Assembly (NCBI RefSeq): GCF_003789055.1
Contig: NZ_ML119094.1
Span: forward strand, 27,963-91,962
Direction: 5' to 3'
Length of the DNA stretch: 64,000 bases
Source: Histidinibacterium lentulum
Lineage (GTDB): Bacteria > Pseudomonadota > Alphaproteobacteria > Rhodobacterales > Rhodobacteraceae
The position numbers were made by a program, and so were the translations under genes. Under the pieces are notes generated by a model. That model saw only the letters and a list, made by a program, of their open reading frames with translations, was not told the origin of the DNA and searched no databases. Each line of letters opens with the position of its first letter. Position 1 is the stretch's first letter. Below, piece after piece: positions 16,767 through 26,477 of the stretch.

Positions 16767-17972
16767 ATGACCTCGACCGCCGAACAGATGCGCGCCTGGA
16801 CCGGACCCGCGATCCTGACCTACGGGTTCCGCCCGTTCTTTTTCGGTGCGGCGGTCTGGGCCGTGCTGGCGATGGTGTTTTGGGTGCCGATGCTGTCAGG
16901 GCACCTGATGTTGCCCACAGCCTTCGACCCCGTGTCATGGCACGCGCACGAGTTCCTCTACGGTTATCTCGGCGCCGTCGTCGCGGGCTTTCTGCTGACC
17001 GCGGTCCCCAACTGGACCGGGCGTTTGCCGATCGTCGGCTGGCGGCTCGGGATGCTCGCGGGCTTGTGGCTGATGGGCCGCGTGGCGGTCGCGATCTCGG
17101 GAAGCGTCCCTGCCGTGCTGGTTGCCTTGGCAGACCTTGCCTTTCAGGCTGTCTTTGCGCTTCTGATCGCGCGCGAGATCGCGGCGGGCAAGAACTGGCG
17201 CAACCTGATCGTGCTGGCGATGCTGGGGGTCTTCATCCTCGGCAACGCGCTGTTCCACTGGGAGGCGGCAAAGGGCGACTACGCGGCCCAGGGCTACGGC
17301 CTGCGGCTGGGTCTTGGCACGGGCATCATGATGATCGCCGTGATCGGCGGGCGGATCGTGCCCTCCTTCACCCGCAACTGGCTTGTCAAACGGCGCAGCA
17401 CAGCCTTGCCCGTCCCGCCGATGCAGCCCTTCGACAAGGTGGCGCTGGCGGCTCTTCTGGTGGCGCTTGGGCTGTGGGTCGTGCTGCCTCTCGGGACGCC
17501 GACCGGGCTGGCCCTTGTGCTGGCAGGCGTGTTGCATGCACTGCGCCTGGCCCGCTGGGCCGGACACCGGACCTTTGCTGAACCGCTGGTGACGGTGCTT
17601 CATGCCGGCTACGCCTTCGTCCCACTGGGGGCTCTGGTATTGGCTGTGGAAATTCTTGCTCCGGGGTCGTTCGGAATGGCAGGCGCGCAACATTTCTGGA
17701 TGGCTGGCGCAATCGGGCTGATGACGCTTGCCGTGATGACACGCGCCACGCTGGGTCATACAGGGCAGAACCTCACCGCCGGCGCGGGGACGGTTATAAT
17801 CTACCTAGCCCTGATCCTGTCCGTATTCGCGCGGGTCGCTGGGGGCGTATGGCCCGAATTTTCCAGCCCGTTGCACACGGTGTCCGGGCTGTCGTGGATC
17901 GTCGCCTTCGGCAGCTTTGCGGTCATTTACGGCGGGCTTTTGCTACGTCTGCCCGCCGCCAAGCGGATCTGA
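16767..17972 (+). CDS. nnrS: NnrS family membrane protein
   Basis: The 401-residue polytopic protein has about 12 hydrophobic helices and the NnrS signatures LTYGFRPFFFGAAVWA at the N-terminus, WHAHEFLYGY and VAGFLLTAVPNWTGR. NnrS is a heme- and copper-containing membrane protein that protects against nitrosative stress. Its genes are NO-regulated in denitrifiers. It starts 20 bases after ubiV and is followed by nnrU, the usual order. It probably belongs to the same NsrR- or FNR-type regulon. Confidence 0.93.
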   Translation: MTSTAEQMRAWTGPAILTYGFRPFFFGAAVWAVLAMVFWVPMLSGHLMLPTAFDPVSWHAHEFLYGYLGAVVAGFLLTAVPNWTGRLPIVGWRLGMLAGLWLMGRVAVAISGSVPAVLVALADLAFQAVFALLIAREIAAGKNWRNLIVLAMLGVFILGNALFHWEAAKGDYAAQGYGLRLGLGTGIMMIAVIGGRIVPSFTRNWLVKRRSTALPVPPMQPFDKVALAALLVALGLWVVLPLGTPTGLALVLAGVLHALRLARWAGHRTFAEPLVTVLHAGYAFVPLGALVLAVEILAPGSFGMAGAQHFWMAGAIGLMTLAVMTRATLGHTGQNLTAGAGTVIIYLALILSVFARVAGGVWPEFSSPLHTVSGLSWIVAFGSFAVIYGGLLLRLPAAKRI

Positions 17973-17983
17973 GGCGCGCACCG

Positions 17984-18649
17984 ATGGGATGGTTCGAGTT
18001 CGCCCTCGCCTATGTCGTGTTCTTCCTGTCGCATTCCTTGCCCGTGCGCCCGCCGTTGCGGCCTCGGCTTCAGGCTCGACTAGGCGCTTCCGGCTTCACA
18101 CTGGCCTATTCTGTCCTGTCGCTGGCGGTACTTTCCTGGTTGATCGGGGCGGCGGGTCGCGCACCGCATGTTACCCTTTGGGATTGGGCCCTATGGCAGG
18201 TCCATGTCCCACTGACGGTCATGGGGCCGGTCTGCCTGATCCTCGCGCTGTCCATCGGCCGGCCCAACCCGTTCTCGTTCGGCGGGGCGCGCAACGATCT
18301 GTTCGATCCTGCACGGCCCGGAATCGTCCGCTTGTCGCGTCACCCGCTGCTTCTGGCGTTGGCGCTTTGGGCGGCGGCCCATGTCGTGCCCAACGGAGAT
18401 CTGGCCCATGTGATCCTGTTCGGTACCTTCGCCGCCTTCGCGCTGCTGGGAGGCCGACTGATCGACCGGCGCAAACGCCGCGAGATGGGGCCAGAATGGC
18501 AACGGATGCTTGATCGCGGAGCGGAGGCGCCGCTCCTCTTGGCGTCCCTGTCGGGGGGCACTCTCCTACGGCTTGCGGCAGGCGTTGCGCTTTACGGGGC
18601 GCTGCTCTGGGCGCATCCATTGCTTTTTGGGGTCAGCCCGCTTCCCTGA
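17984..18649 (+). CDS. nnrU: NnrU family membrane protein
   Basis: ATG 17984 follows nnrS closely and gives 221 residues. Five or six hydrophobic helices and the NnrU features FFLSHSLPVRPPLRPRL, RHPLLLALALWAAAHV and a cytoplasmic RRKRREMGPEWQRM are present. NnrU belongs to the DUF1295/NnrU group related to isoprenylcysteine methyltransferases and is needed for nitric oxide metabolism in Rhodobacter sphaeroides 2.4.3. Its biochemical role is not settled. The gene converges on the next one with three bases between. Confidence 0.87.
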   Translation: MGWFEFALAYVVFFLSHSLPVRPPLRPRLQARLGASGFTLAYSVLSLAVLSWLIGAAGRAPHVTLWDWALWQVHVPLTVMGPVCLILALSIGRPNPFSFGGARNDLFDPARPGIVRLSRHPLLLALALWAAAHVVPNGDLAHVILFGTFAAFALLGGRLIDRRKRREMGPEWQRMLDRGAEAPLLLASLSGGTLLRLAAGVALYGALLWAHPLLFGVSPLP

Positions 18650-18652
18650 ACG

Positions 18653-18964
18653 TCAATCCTTGATGTCTTCGATCCAGGTCTTTGCGGCGACGGCACGAGG
18701 CAGGCCAAGCGGGCCGATGGCCAGCATCGCTACCTGCATGATCGCCTCAGCCTCAATGCCCTCCGATCTGGCACGCCGGGTGTGGGAATGGACCGCGCCT
18801 TCGGATCCGGCGCCAATCGCGAGTGCGAGTTTGACAAGGCGCTTTTCGCGGTCTTTCAGCGGGCCGCATTCGGCTGTAGCCTTGCCCAAGGCAGCATAGG
18901 CCTTCCAGACATCGGGGTGTTCCTCGGCGAGATCTCCGGCGGCGCCGGGCATGGATTTGGTCAT
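18653..18964 (-). CDS. Carboxymuconolactone decarboxylase (AhpD-like) family protein
   Basis: The 103-residue protein has the CMD fold pattern LKDREKRLVKLALAIGAGSE, followed by GAVHSHTRRARSEGIEAEA and AIMQVAMLAIGPLG. The usual redox cysteine before the histidine is an alanine here (AVHSH), so AhpD-type disulfide chemistry is unlikely. GAGG precedes ATG 18964. It lies just downstream of the narR-like gene, 11 bases from its stop, and so is probably cotranscribed with it. Function unknown. Confidence 0.8.
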   Translation of the reverse strand: MTKSMPGAAGDLAEEHPDVWKAYAALGKATAECGPLKDREKRLVKLALAIGAGSEGAVHSHTRRARSEGIEAEAIMQVAMLAIGPLGLPRAVAAKTWIEDIKD

Positions 18965-18975
18965 CTGTCAGTCCC

Positions 18976-19674
18976 TCAAGTTGAAAAGTCATCAATCAGT
19001 GGATTTGGTCTCGCAAAGCGCTCAAGATCCGCCTGACTGTCGATGGTGATGCGAGTGCCGGTCACGGTCACCCCGTAGGGCTGCAGGCCTTTGAAGGCGC
19101 GGCTGAGATTTTCAGGTGTCATGCCCAGCACAGAGGCCAGGCGCCGCTTCTCGAAGTCCAACTCGAACGCAGCCCCACCGCCGGCGTGCCTTTGTTGCCT
19201 GAGCAGGTAATTCGCGAGCCGCTCGAGCGACGTTCTGAGTTTCAGGTCTTTTTGCGCCTTGATGACCGAGCGATAGCACTGCGCCAGTTCAGTGACGATC
19301 GCACGGGCAAAGTTGCCGTCGGCGTCGAAGATCGCGCGAACGTCCTGGCTGGGGATCAGCGCGATCCGGCTTTTCTCCAACGTGCGGGCCGACATCAGGT
19401 AGGGCGCATCCTTAATGGTCGCCGCTAGAATGAAGGTCGAGATCGGGCGGACGGTCGCCATGCTGGTCTCTCGGCCATTCCAGGTCGAAAACAGATCGAC
19501 CGAGCCCGAAACGACGATATGAAGAAAATCGCTCGGTTCTCCTTCAGTGATCAATTCGATCTGTGCAGGAAAATTCTGCACATAGGCGCCCCGCATCAAG
19601 GATGTGAAATTATCATCCGCCATATGTGCAAAGAGATCGAGCTTTCGAATTTCCCGGTATTCGGAATCGGGCAC
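18976..19674 (-). CDS. narR: Crp/Fnr-family regulator, NarR-like
   Basis: GTG 19674 with GGGAGGGAG six bases upstream starts a 232-residue protein. A cyclic-nucleotide-binding-like barrel (about 15-125) is followed by a winged helix with RRLASVLGMTPENLSRAFKG. No N-terminal cysteine cluster is present, so it is not an oxygen-sensing FNR. The divergent position before narK and the lack of cysteines match NarR of Paracoccus, which activates narKGHJI in response to nitrate or nitrite. The main alternative is a DNR/NnrR-type NO sensor. Confidence 0.75.
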   Translation of the reverse strand: MPDSEYREIRKLDLFAHMADDNFTSLMRGAYVQNFPAQIELITEGEPSDFLHIVVSGSVDLFSTWNGRETSMATVRPISTFILAATIKDAPYLMSARTLEKSRIALIPSQDVRAIFDADGNFARAIVTELAQCYRSVIKAQKDLKLRTSLERLANYLLRQQRHAGGGAAFELDFEKRRLASVLGMTPENLSRAFKGLQPYGVTVTGTRITIDSQADLERFARPNPLIDDFST

Positions 19675-19722
19675 GTCGTTCTCCCTCCCACATCGCGCGC
19701 TTAACAATTGTCACCAAATCAA

Positions 19723-19736
19723 TTGATATATGTCAA
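19723..19736. promoter_or_regulatory. FNR/Crp-type box in the narR-narK intergenic region
   Basis: TTGAT-ATAT-GTCAA matches the FNR-family consensus TTGAT-N4-ATCAA at nine of ten fixed positions. It lies 49 bases before the narR start and 195 bases before narK, so it probably controls narR itself or both genes. Confidence 0.65.
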
Positions 19737-19836
19737 CCGGTCGGTTGACCTTCGCGACCGCAGCCTTGATCTGCGACCGCGCACCGGATGACAAATTTCT
19801 GTAAGCCATTTATTTCGTTATCCTTTTCCAGGTTTT

Positions 19837-19850
19837 GTGATCTAGATCAA
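19837..19850 (+). promoter_or_regulatory. FNR/NarR box upstream of narK
   Basis: GTGAT-CTAG-ATCAA differs from TTGAT-N4-ATCAA at one fixed position and contains the perfect palindrome TGATCTAGATCA. It lies about 80 bases before the narK ATG, suitable for an activator at about -41.5 of a start near 19885. Either an FNR homolog or the divergently encoded NarR could bind. Confidence 0.75.
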
Positions 19851-19930
19851 GTCACGAGCGTCGCCGTCGCGTCAGGTCTGGCAGTGATCCCCTCACAGGG
19901 GTGAACCGCTATTCTTGCCGGAGACCCGCC

Positions 19931-22654
19931 ATGCAGACCGTAGCCACAGCCTCACGCGCCGATCAGACACGCGCCCTGAGCCTGAGCACGATCGCCTTCA
20001 CCGCCTGTTTCGCGGTCTGGACGATCTTTTCCATCATCGGTGTCGCCATCAAGGCCGAGCTTGGCCTGAATGACACACAGTTCGGCCTGCTGGTCGCCAC
20101 CCCGATCCTGACCGGATCGGTCACCCGCCTGTTTCTCGGCGTCTGGACCGAAAAATACGGCGGGCGGCTGGTGTTCTCGAGCCAGATGATCCTGACGGCG
20201 CTGGCCACATGGGCGCTAACGCTCGCAGACAGCTACATCATGTATCTGATCGCGGCCCTTGGCATCGGCCTCGCGGGCGGATCGTTCATCATCGGCGTCG
20301 CCTATGTCAGCCGCTGGTATGACGCCGGCCACCAAGGGACCGCGCTGGGTATCTTCGGTGCGGGCAACGTCGGCGCCGCGGTCACCAAGTTCGTCGCTCC
20401 CTTCGTCATGGTCGCCTATGGCTGGCATGGCGTGGCCTATGTCTGGGCGGCGGGGCTCGCCATCATCGGCGTGCTGTTCTTCCTGCTCGCCAAGGACGAC
20501 CCTGAGCTGGTCGAGCGCCGCAAGACCGGCACCAAGGCACCGACACTGGCGCAGCAATTCGCGCCATTGAAGAACCTCCAGGTCTGGCGCTTTTCGCTCT
20601 ACTATTTCTTCGTGTTCGGTGCCTTCGTCGCGCTGGCGCTGTGGATGCCGCACTACCTGATCGACGTCTACGGCATCGATGTGCGCTTCGCTGGGATGGC
20701 GGCGGCGTCCTTCAGCCTTTCAGCCTCGTTGTTCCGCGCCTATGGCGGCGTGCTGTCGGACAAGTTTGGCGCGCGGAGGGTCATGTACTGGACCTTCGGC
20801 TTTTCCCTGCTGTTCCTGTTCATGCTGAGCTACCCGCCCACGGATTACGTCATCCAGGGCAAGGACGGTGCCATCGCCTTCTCGACACAAATGGGTCTTT
20901 GGCCCTTCATCGTCACGCTCTTCGCTCTGGGCTTCTTCATGAGCCTCGGCAAGGCGGCAGTCTTCAAGCACATCCCGGTCTACTACCCCAAACATGTGGG
21001 CGCCGTCGGCGGTCTTGTTGGCATGATCGGGGGCCTTGGCGGTTTTGTCCTGCCGATCGCCTTCGGCGCTCTCCTCGATCTCACGGGCATCTACACGTCA
21101 TGCTTTGCGCTGCTCTTCGGGCTGGTCGCTATCGCTCTGACCTGGATGCACCTGTCGATCCGCGCGATGGAGCGCGCTGCGCATGGTGAAGTGCTCGACC
21201 AGTTGCCGCAACTGCCCGAGATGCAGGACATTCACCACCCCGAACGCACCGCCATGCCGCGCGTGCTGGAGGACTGGCGGCCGGAGGACCAACAATTCTG
21301 GGCCGAAAAGGGCCGTGCCGTTGCACGCCGGAACCTGTGGATCTCGATCCCGGCGCTTCTGCTGGCCTTCTCGGTCTGGATGGTGTGGTCGGTGGTCGTG
21401 GCTCGCTTGCCCGCCATCGGGTTCGACTTCACCCCGGGACAGCTGTTCTGGCTGGCGGCCTTGCCGGGCCTGTCGGGCGCAACGCTCCGCATCTTCTACA
21501 GCTTCATGGTGCCGATCTTCGGTGGGCGGCTGTGGACGACGCTGTCGACCGCTTCGCTGCTGCTGCCCGCCATGGGCATCGGATATGCGGTGCAGAACCC
21601 CGACACGCCTTACCTGATTTTCCTCGTCCTGGCCCTTCTGTGCGGCTTTGGCGGCGGCAACTTCGCCTCGTCGATGGCCAATATCGGCTATTTCTTCCCG
21701 AAGGCCGAAAAGGGCAACGCACTGGCGCTGAACGCGGGGCTGGGGAACCTCGGCGTGTCGGTCATGCAGTTCCTCGTGCCCATCGTCATCACGGCGGGTG
21801 TCTTCGGGGCACTTGGCGGGCAACCGCAGACCATGTCCGACGGCGGTCAGCTGTGGATGCAGAACGCAGGCTTCGTCTGGGTGCCCTTCATCCTCGCAGC
21901 GACCATAGCGGCCTGGTTGGGCATGAACGACATCGCAGATGCACGCGCCAGCTTTGCCGACCAGGCAGTGATCTTCGGACGCAAGCAGAACTGGTTGATG
22001 TGCATCCTCTACACCGGCACCTTCGGCAGCTTCATCGGCTACTCGGCGGGTTTCCCTCTGCTGACGCGCCTGGCCTTTCCCGAAGTGAACGCACTCAACT
22101 ACGTGTTCCTTGGGCCGCTCGTGGGGGCGCTGAGCCGCGCTGCCACCGGCTGGATCTCGGACAAGTTCGGGGGCGGTCGCGTGACCTTCTGGACTTTCGC
22201 CCTGATGATCGTCGCCACCTTCGGTGTGATCAGCTTCCTTGGATTGGGCTCCTTCGTCGGCTTCTTCGCCTGCTTCATGGCGCTCTTCTTCCTGACCGGT
22301 GTCGGCAACGCGTCGACCTTCCAGATGATCCCGGTGATCATGGGTCGCGAAATTCCGCGCCTGATGCCGCACTTGGGTGCTGAAGAGCGCAAGCGTCAGA
22401 TCGCGATGGAGTCCGGCGCGATCGTGGCCTTCACCTCGGCCATCGCGGCTTACGGCGCCTTCTTCATCCCCAAGGCCTACGGGACATCAATCGCGATGAC
22501 CGGGTCTGCCGTTGGGGCGCTGTGGGGTTTCCTGATCTTCTACGTGATCTGCGTCGTCATCACCTGGGTGGTCTACACGCGCCCCGGCGGCCTTCTCCAC
22601 GACATCGAACATGGCCGCACGCCGCAGGGCACCGCAGCCCAGCCCGCTGAATGA
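19931..22654 (+). CDS. narK: NarK1-NarK2 fused nitrate/nitrite transporter
   Basis: ATG 19931 with GGAG upstream gives 907 residues, twice the MFS length. The first half (to about 410) resembles NarK1, with VTRLFLGVWTEKYGGR and GFFMSLGKAAVFKHIPVYYP. A hydrophilic linker (about 412-450) leads to a second full MFS domain resembling NarK2, with LRIFYSFMVPIFGGR and GGGNFASSMANIGYFFPKAE. In Paracoccus denitrificans the same fusion couples proton-nitrate symport with nitrate/nitrite exchange. Here it is the first gene of the nar operon and would load nitrate for the cytoplasm-facing NarG. Confidence 0.95.
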   Translation: MQTVATASRADQTRALSLSTIAFTACFAVWTIFSIIGVAIKAELGLNDTQFGLLVATPILTGSVTRLFLGVWTEKYGGRLVFSSQMILTALATWALTLADSYIMYLIAALGIGLAGGSFIIGVAYVSRWYDAGHQGTALGIFGAGNVGAAVTKFVAPFVMVAYGWHGVAYVWAAGLAIIGVLFFLLAKDDPELVERRKTGTKAPTLAQQFAPLKNLQVWRFSLYYFFVFGAFVALALWMPHYLIDVYGIDVRFAGMAAASFSLSASLFRAYGGVLSDKFGARRVMYWTFGFSLLFLFMLSYPPTDYVIQGKDGAIAFSTQMGLWPFIVTLFALGFFMSLGKAAVFKHIPVYYPKHVGAVGGLVGMIGGLGGFVLPIAFGALLDLTGIYTSCFALLFGLVAIALTWMHLSIRAMERAAHGEVLDQLPQLPEMQDIHHPERTAMPRVLEDWRPEDQQFWAEKGRAVARRNLWISIPALLLAFSVWMVWSVVVARLPAIGFDFTPGQLFWLAALPGLSGATLRIFYSFMVPIFGGRLWTTLSTASLLLPAMGIGYAVQNPDTPYLIFLVLALLCGFGGGNFASSMANIGYFFPKAEKGNALALNAGLGNLGVSVMQFLVPIVITAGVFGALGGQPQTMSDGGQLWMQNAGFVWVPFILAATIAAWLGMNDIADARASFADQAVIFGRKQNWLMCILYTGTFGSFIGYSAGFPLLTRLAFPEVNALNYVFLGPLVGALSRAATGWISDKFGGGRVTFWTFALMIVATFGVISFLGLGSFVGFFACFMALFFLTGVGNASTFQMIPVIMGREIPRLMPHLGAEERKRQIAMESGAIVAFTSAIAAYGAFFIPKAYGTSIAMTGSAVGALWGFLIFYVICVVITWVVYTRPGGLLHDIEHGRTPQGTAAQPAE

Positions 22655-22718
22655 TTCAGTTGATTTCCCGGGCGGCGGAGCTCGCCGCCCGGACCCAGAC
22701 ACCCGAAAGGACAGCCAA

Positions 22719-25700
22719 ATGAGCCATCTGCTCGACAAACTGAACTTCTTCCAGAGCAAGGAACTGGAGCAATTCTCCGACGGTTGGGGTCAGACCACCC
22801 GCGAGGATCGCAGCTGGGAAGACACCTACCGGAACCGCTGGCGGCACGACAAGATCGTCCGCTCGACGCACGGGGTGAACTGCACCGGGTCGTGTTCATG
22901 GAAGATCTACGTAAAATCCGGGATCGTCACCTGGGAAACCCAACAGACCGACTATCCGCGCACCCGTGCGGGCCTGCCCAACCACGAGCCGCGCGGCTGT
23001 GCGCGGGGAGCCTCCTACAGCTGGTATCTCTATTCCGCGAACCGGGTGAAGAACCCGTTGATCCGTGGTGCGCTGATGCGGGCGTGGCGGAAGATGTGCG
23101 AGACGATGACGCCGGTGGCCGCCTGGGCCGCGATCCAGGGCGATCCCGCCCTGCGCAATTCGATCAACAAAACGCGGGGCAAAGGCGGCTTCGTGCGGGC
23201 CACCTGGGACGAAGCGACCGAGATCATCGCCGCCGCCAACGCCTACACGGCCAAGACCTACGGGCCCGACCGCGTGTTCGGCTTCTCGCCGATCCCGGCC
23301 ATGTCGATGGTCAGCTACGCCGCCGGTTCACGCTACCTGAGCCTGCTGGGCGGTACCTGCATGTCGTTCTACGACTGGTACTGCGACCTGCCGCCAGCTT
23401 CCCCCCAGACCTGGGGCGAACAGACTGACGTTCCGGAATCGGCCGACTGGTACAATGCAGGTTTCCTGATGCTTTGGGGCTCGAACGTGCCCCAGACCCG
23501 GACACCCGACGCCCATTTCTACACCGAGGTCCGCTATCGCGGCACCAAGTCGGCCGTGGTCAGCCCCGACTATTCGGAAGCCGCCAAGTTCGGCGACATC
23601 TGGCTGAACCCGCAGGCGGGCACCGACGCGGCGCTGGCAATGGCGATGGGTCACGTGATCCTGCGCGAATTCCACCTCGACCGGCAGGCCGAGTATTTCG
23701 AGGACTACGCCCGCAAGTATACCGACATGCCGATGCTGGTTCGGCTGGATGAAAAGGACGGCCACCTTGTGCCGGGCCGGATGCTGCGCGCTGACGACTT
23801 CGACGGCAAGCTGGGCGAGGCCAACAACCCCGACTGGAAGACCGTCGCCTATGACGAGGCGTCGGGTCAGATCGTGGCTCCGAACGGGTCCATCGGGTTC
23901 CGCTGGGGCGAAGAGGGCAAGTGGAACCTCGAAGAGAAAGCGAAGGGCGCTGAAAGCAAGCTGCGCCTCAGCCAGATCATGGATGGCGATCACGATGAGG
24001 TCGTAGGCGTTAACTTCCCTTATTTCGGCGGTGCGGCCACGGGCGATTTCGTGAAATGCGATCACCCCGAAGTGTTGACCCGGAACATTCCGGCGCGCCG
24101 CGTGAAACTTGCCGACGGGTCCGAGGTGCTGGTTGCCACCGTTTTCGACCTCTTCTGCGCCAACTACGGTCTCGACCGGGGTCTTGGCGGTGACTGGGTG
24201 TCCAAGGATTTCAACGACGACAGCCCCTACACCCCCGCCTGGGCCGAAAAGATCACCGGCGTTGAGAGGGAGAAAATCATCGCGGTCGCCCGCGAATTCG
24301 CCGGCAACGCCGAAAAGACCCATGGCAAGTCCATGGTCATCCTCGGGGCCGGTCTGAACCACTGGTACCACATGGACATGAACTACCGCGGCATCATCAA
24401 CATGCTGGTGATGTGCGGTTGCATCGGGCAGGAGGGCGGCGGCTGGTCGCACTACGTGGGGCAGGAAAAGCTGCGCCCGCAGACCGGCTGGCAGCCGCTG
24501 GCCTTCGCGCTGGACTGGAACCGCCCGCCGCGGCACATGAACTCGACCTCCTGCTGGTACGCGCATACCGACCAGTGGCGCTACGAGACGCTGCGCGCCG
24601 GTGAAATCCTATCGCCCACGGCACCCGAAGGCGATTGGGACATCTCCCTGATCGACTACAACATTCGCGCGGAACGGATGGGCTGGCTGCCCTCGGCCCC
24701 GCAGTTGAAAACCAACCCGCTGGAAGTGTCGAAAGCCGCGAAGAAGGCCGGCAAGGAGATCAAAGACTACGTCGCCGAACAGCTGAAATCCGGCGATCTG
24801 GAAATGTCCTGCCAGGATCCGGACGCCCCGGAAAACTGGCCGCGCAACCTGTTCGTCTGGCGGTCGAACCTTCTGGGGTCGTCCGGCAAGGGGCACGAAT
24901 ACTTCCTCAAGCATCTCTTGGGCACCGACCACGGGGTGATGGGCAAGGATCTGGGCGAGGAAGGCGGCGTGATGCCGAAGGAGGCCCGCTGGCACGACGA
25001 GGCGCCGAAGGGCAAGCTCGACCTGCTGGTCTGCATCGACTTCCGCATGTCCACGACGGCGGTGTATTCCGACGTCGTCTTGCCGACGGCCAGCTGGTAC
25101 GAAAAGGACGACCTCAACACCTCGGACATGCACCCGTTCATCCACCCGCTGCAGGCGGCGGTGGACCCGGCCTACGAGTCGAAATCGGACTGGGAGATCT
25201 TCAAGTCGATCGCCCGGAAGTTCAGCGAAGTGGCGCCCGAGGTGCTCGGCGTGGAGACCGACATCGTCCAGCTGCCGCTTCTCCATGACACCGCCGCCGA
25301 ACTGGCACAGGCCCATGTGAAGGACTGGAAGAAGGGCGAATGCGACCTGATCCCCGGCAAGACTGCGCCGAACTACATCGCGGTCGAGCGGGATTATCCC
25401 AACCTCTACAAGAAGTTCACCTCGGTCGGGCCGCTGCTGGAGAAGCTCGGCAACGGTGGCAAGGGGATCAACTGGGACACCAAGACCGAGGTCAAGCATC
25501 TGCGCGATCTGAACGGCATCGTTCAAGATGAGGGCGTGTCCAAAGGCCAGCCGAAACTCGAAACCGCCATCGACGCGGCCGAGATGATCCTGATGCTCGC
25601 CCCGGAAACCAACGGCGAAGTGGCCGTGAAGGCCTGGGAAGAACTTGAGAAGCCCACGGGGCAGCACCATACCCACCTCGCGGAGGGCGCACATCACACC

Positions 25701-26477
25701 AAGATCCGCTTCCGCGACATCGCCGCGCAACCGCGCAAGATCATCTCGTCGCCCACCTGGTCGGGGATCGAAAGCGAAGATGTCTGCTACAACGCGGGCT
25801 ACACCAACGTCCACGAACTGATCCCGTGGCGCACCCTGACGGGCCGCCAGCAGCTCTACCAGGATCACGAATGGATGCGCGCCTTCGGCGAAGGGTTCGT
25901 CAGCTATCGTCCGCCGGTGGACCTCAAGACGATCACTGCAGCCGTCAACAACGACGCGGCTGAGGGCAGCCCGCACGTGGTGCTTAACTTCATCACGCCC
26001 CACCAGAAATGGGGCATCCACAGCACCTACACCGACAACCTGCTGATGCTGACGCTGAACAGGGGCGGCCCGGTGGTCTGGATGTCCGAGGTGGACGCGA
26101 AGAAAGCCGGGCTGGTCGATAACGACTGGGTCGAGGCCTACAACACCAACGGCGCGCTGACCGCGCGGGTGGTGGTGTCCCAGCGCATCAAGCAGGGGAC
26201 GCTGTTCATGTATCACGCGCAGGAAAAGATCGTGAACACGCCCGGCTCGGAAAAGACGGGCAATCGCGGCGGCATCCACAACTCGGTGACCCGCGCCACA
26301 CTGAAACCCACGCACATGATCGGCGGCTATGCGCAGCTGTCCTACGGCTTCAACTACTACGGCACCGTGGGCAGCAACCGCGACGAGTTCGTGATCGTGC
26401 GGAAAATGAAGAAGATCGACTGGCTCGACAAACCCGCAAGCCGGTCCGCAACCCAGAACGTGGAGGCAGCGGAATGA
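22719..26477 (+). CDS. narG: Respiratory nitrate reductase catalytic subunit NarG
   Basis: ATG 22719 (GAAAGGA upstream) gives 1252 residues, the usual NarG size. The N-terminal FS0 cluster ligands are seen in HGVNCTGSCSW (His51, Cys55, Cys59) and later in RGCARGASYSW. The segment FYDWYCDLPPASPQTWGEQ contains the aspartate expected to bind molybdenum. NarG reduces nitrate to nitrite at Mo-bis-MGD on the cytoplasmic side. There is no Tat signal, as expected for membrane-bound Nar. It is 64 bases after narK and overlaps narH by four bases. Confidence 0.97.
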   Translation: MSHLLDKLNFFQSKELEQFSDGWGQTTREDRSWEDTYRNRWRHDKIVRSTHGVNCTGSCSWKIYVKSGIVTWETQQTDYPRTRAGLPNHEPRGCARGASYSWYLYSANRVKNPLIRGALMRAWRKMCETMTPVAAWAAIQGDPALRNSINKTRGKGGFVRATWDEATEIIAAANAYTAKTYGPDRVFGFSPIPAMSMVSYAAGSRYLSLLGGTCMSFYDWYCDLPPASPQTWGEQTDVPESADWYNAGFLMLWGSNVPQTRTPDAHFYTEVRYRGTKSAVVSPDYSEAAKFGDIWLNPQAGTDAALAMAMGHVILREFHLDRQAEYFEDYARKYTDMPMLVRLDEKDGHLVPGRMLRADDFDGKLGEANNPDWKTVAYDEASGQIVAPNGSIGFRWGEEGKWNLEEKAKGAESKLRLSQIMDGDHDEVVGVNFPYFGGAATGDFVKCDHPEVLTRNIPARRVKLADGSEVLVATVFDLFCANYGLDRGLGGDWVSKDFNDDSPYTPAWAEKITGVEREKIIAVAREFAGNAEKTHGKSMVILGAGLNHWYHMDMNYRGIINMLVMCGCIGQEGGGWSHYVGQEKLRPQTGWQPLAFALDWNRPPRHMNSTSCWYAHTDQWRYETLRAGEILSPTAPEGDWDISLIDYNIRAERMGWLPSAPQLKTNPLEVSKAAKKAGKEIKDYVAEQLKSGDLEMSCQDPDAPENWPRNLFVWRSNLLGSSGKGHEYFLKHLLGTDHGVMGKDLGEEGGVMPKEARWHDEAPKGKLDLLVCIDFRMSTTAVYSDVVLPTASWYEKDDLNTSDMHPFIHPLQAAVDPAYESKSDWEIFKSIARKFSEVAPEVLGVETDIVQLPLLHDTAAELAQAHVKDWKKGECDLIPGKTAPNYIAVERDYPNLYKKFTSVGPLLEKLGNGGKGINWDTKTEVKHLRDLNGIVQDEGVSKGQPKLETAIDAAEMILMLAPETNGEVAVKAWEELEKPTGQHHTHLAEGAHHTKIRFRDIAAQPRKIISSPTWSGIESEDVCYNAGYTNVHELIPWRTLTGRQQLYQDHEWMRAFGEGFVSYRPPVDLKTITAAVNNDAAEGSPHVVLNFITPHQKWGIHSTYTDNLLMLTLNRGGPVVWMSEVDAKKAGLVDNDWVEAYNTNGALTARVVVSQRIKQGTLFMYHAQEKIVNTPGSEKTGNRGGIHNSVTRATLKPTHMIGGYAQLSYGFNYYGTVGSNRDEFVIVRKMKKIDWLDKPASRSATQNVEAAE

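Noticed and set aside
21098..22372. Open frames on the minus strand across narK, narG and narH (up to 588 codons)
   Set aside because: They lie opposite clearly recognised genes, have no ribosome sites and give low-complexity products typical of GC-rich antisense frames.
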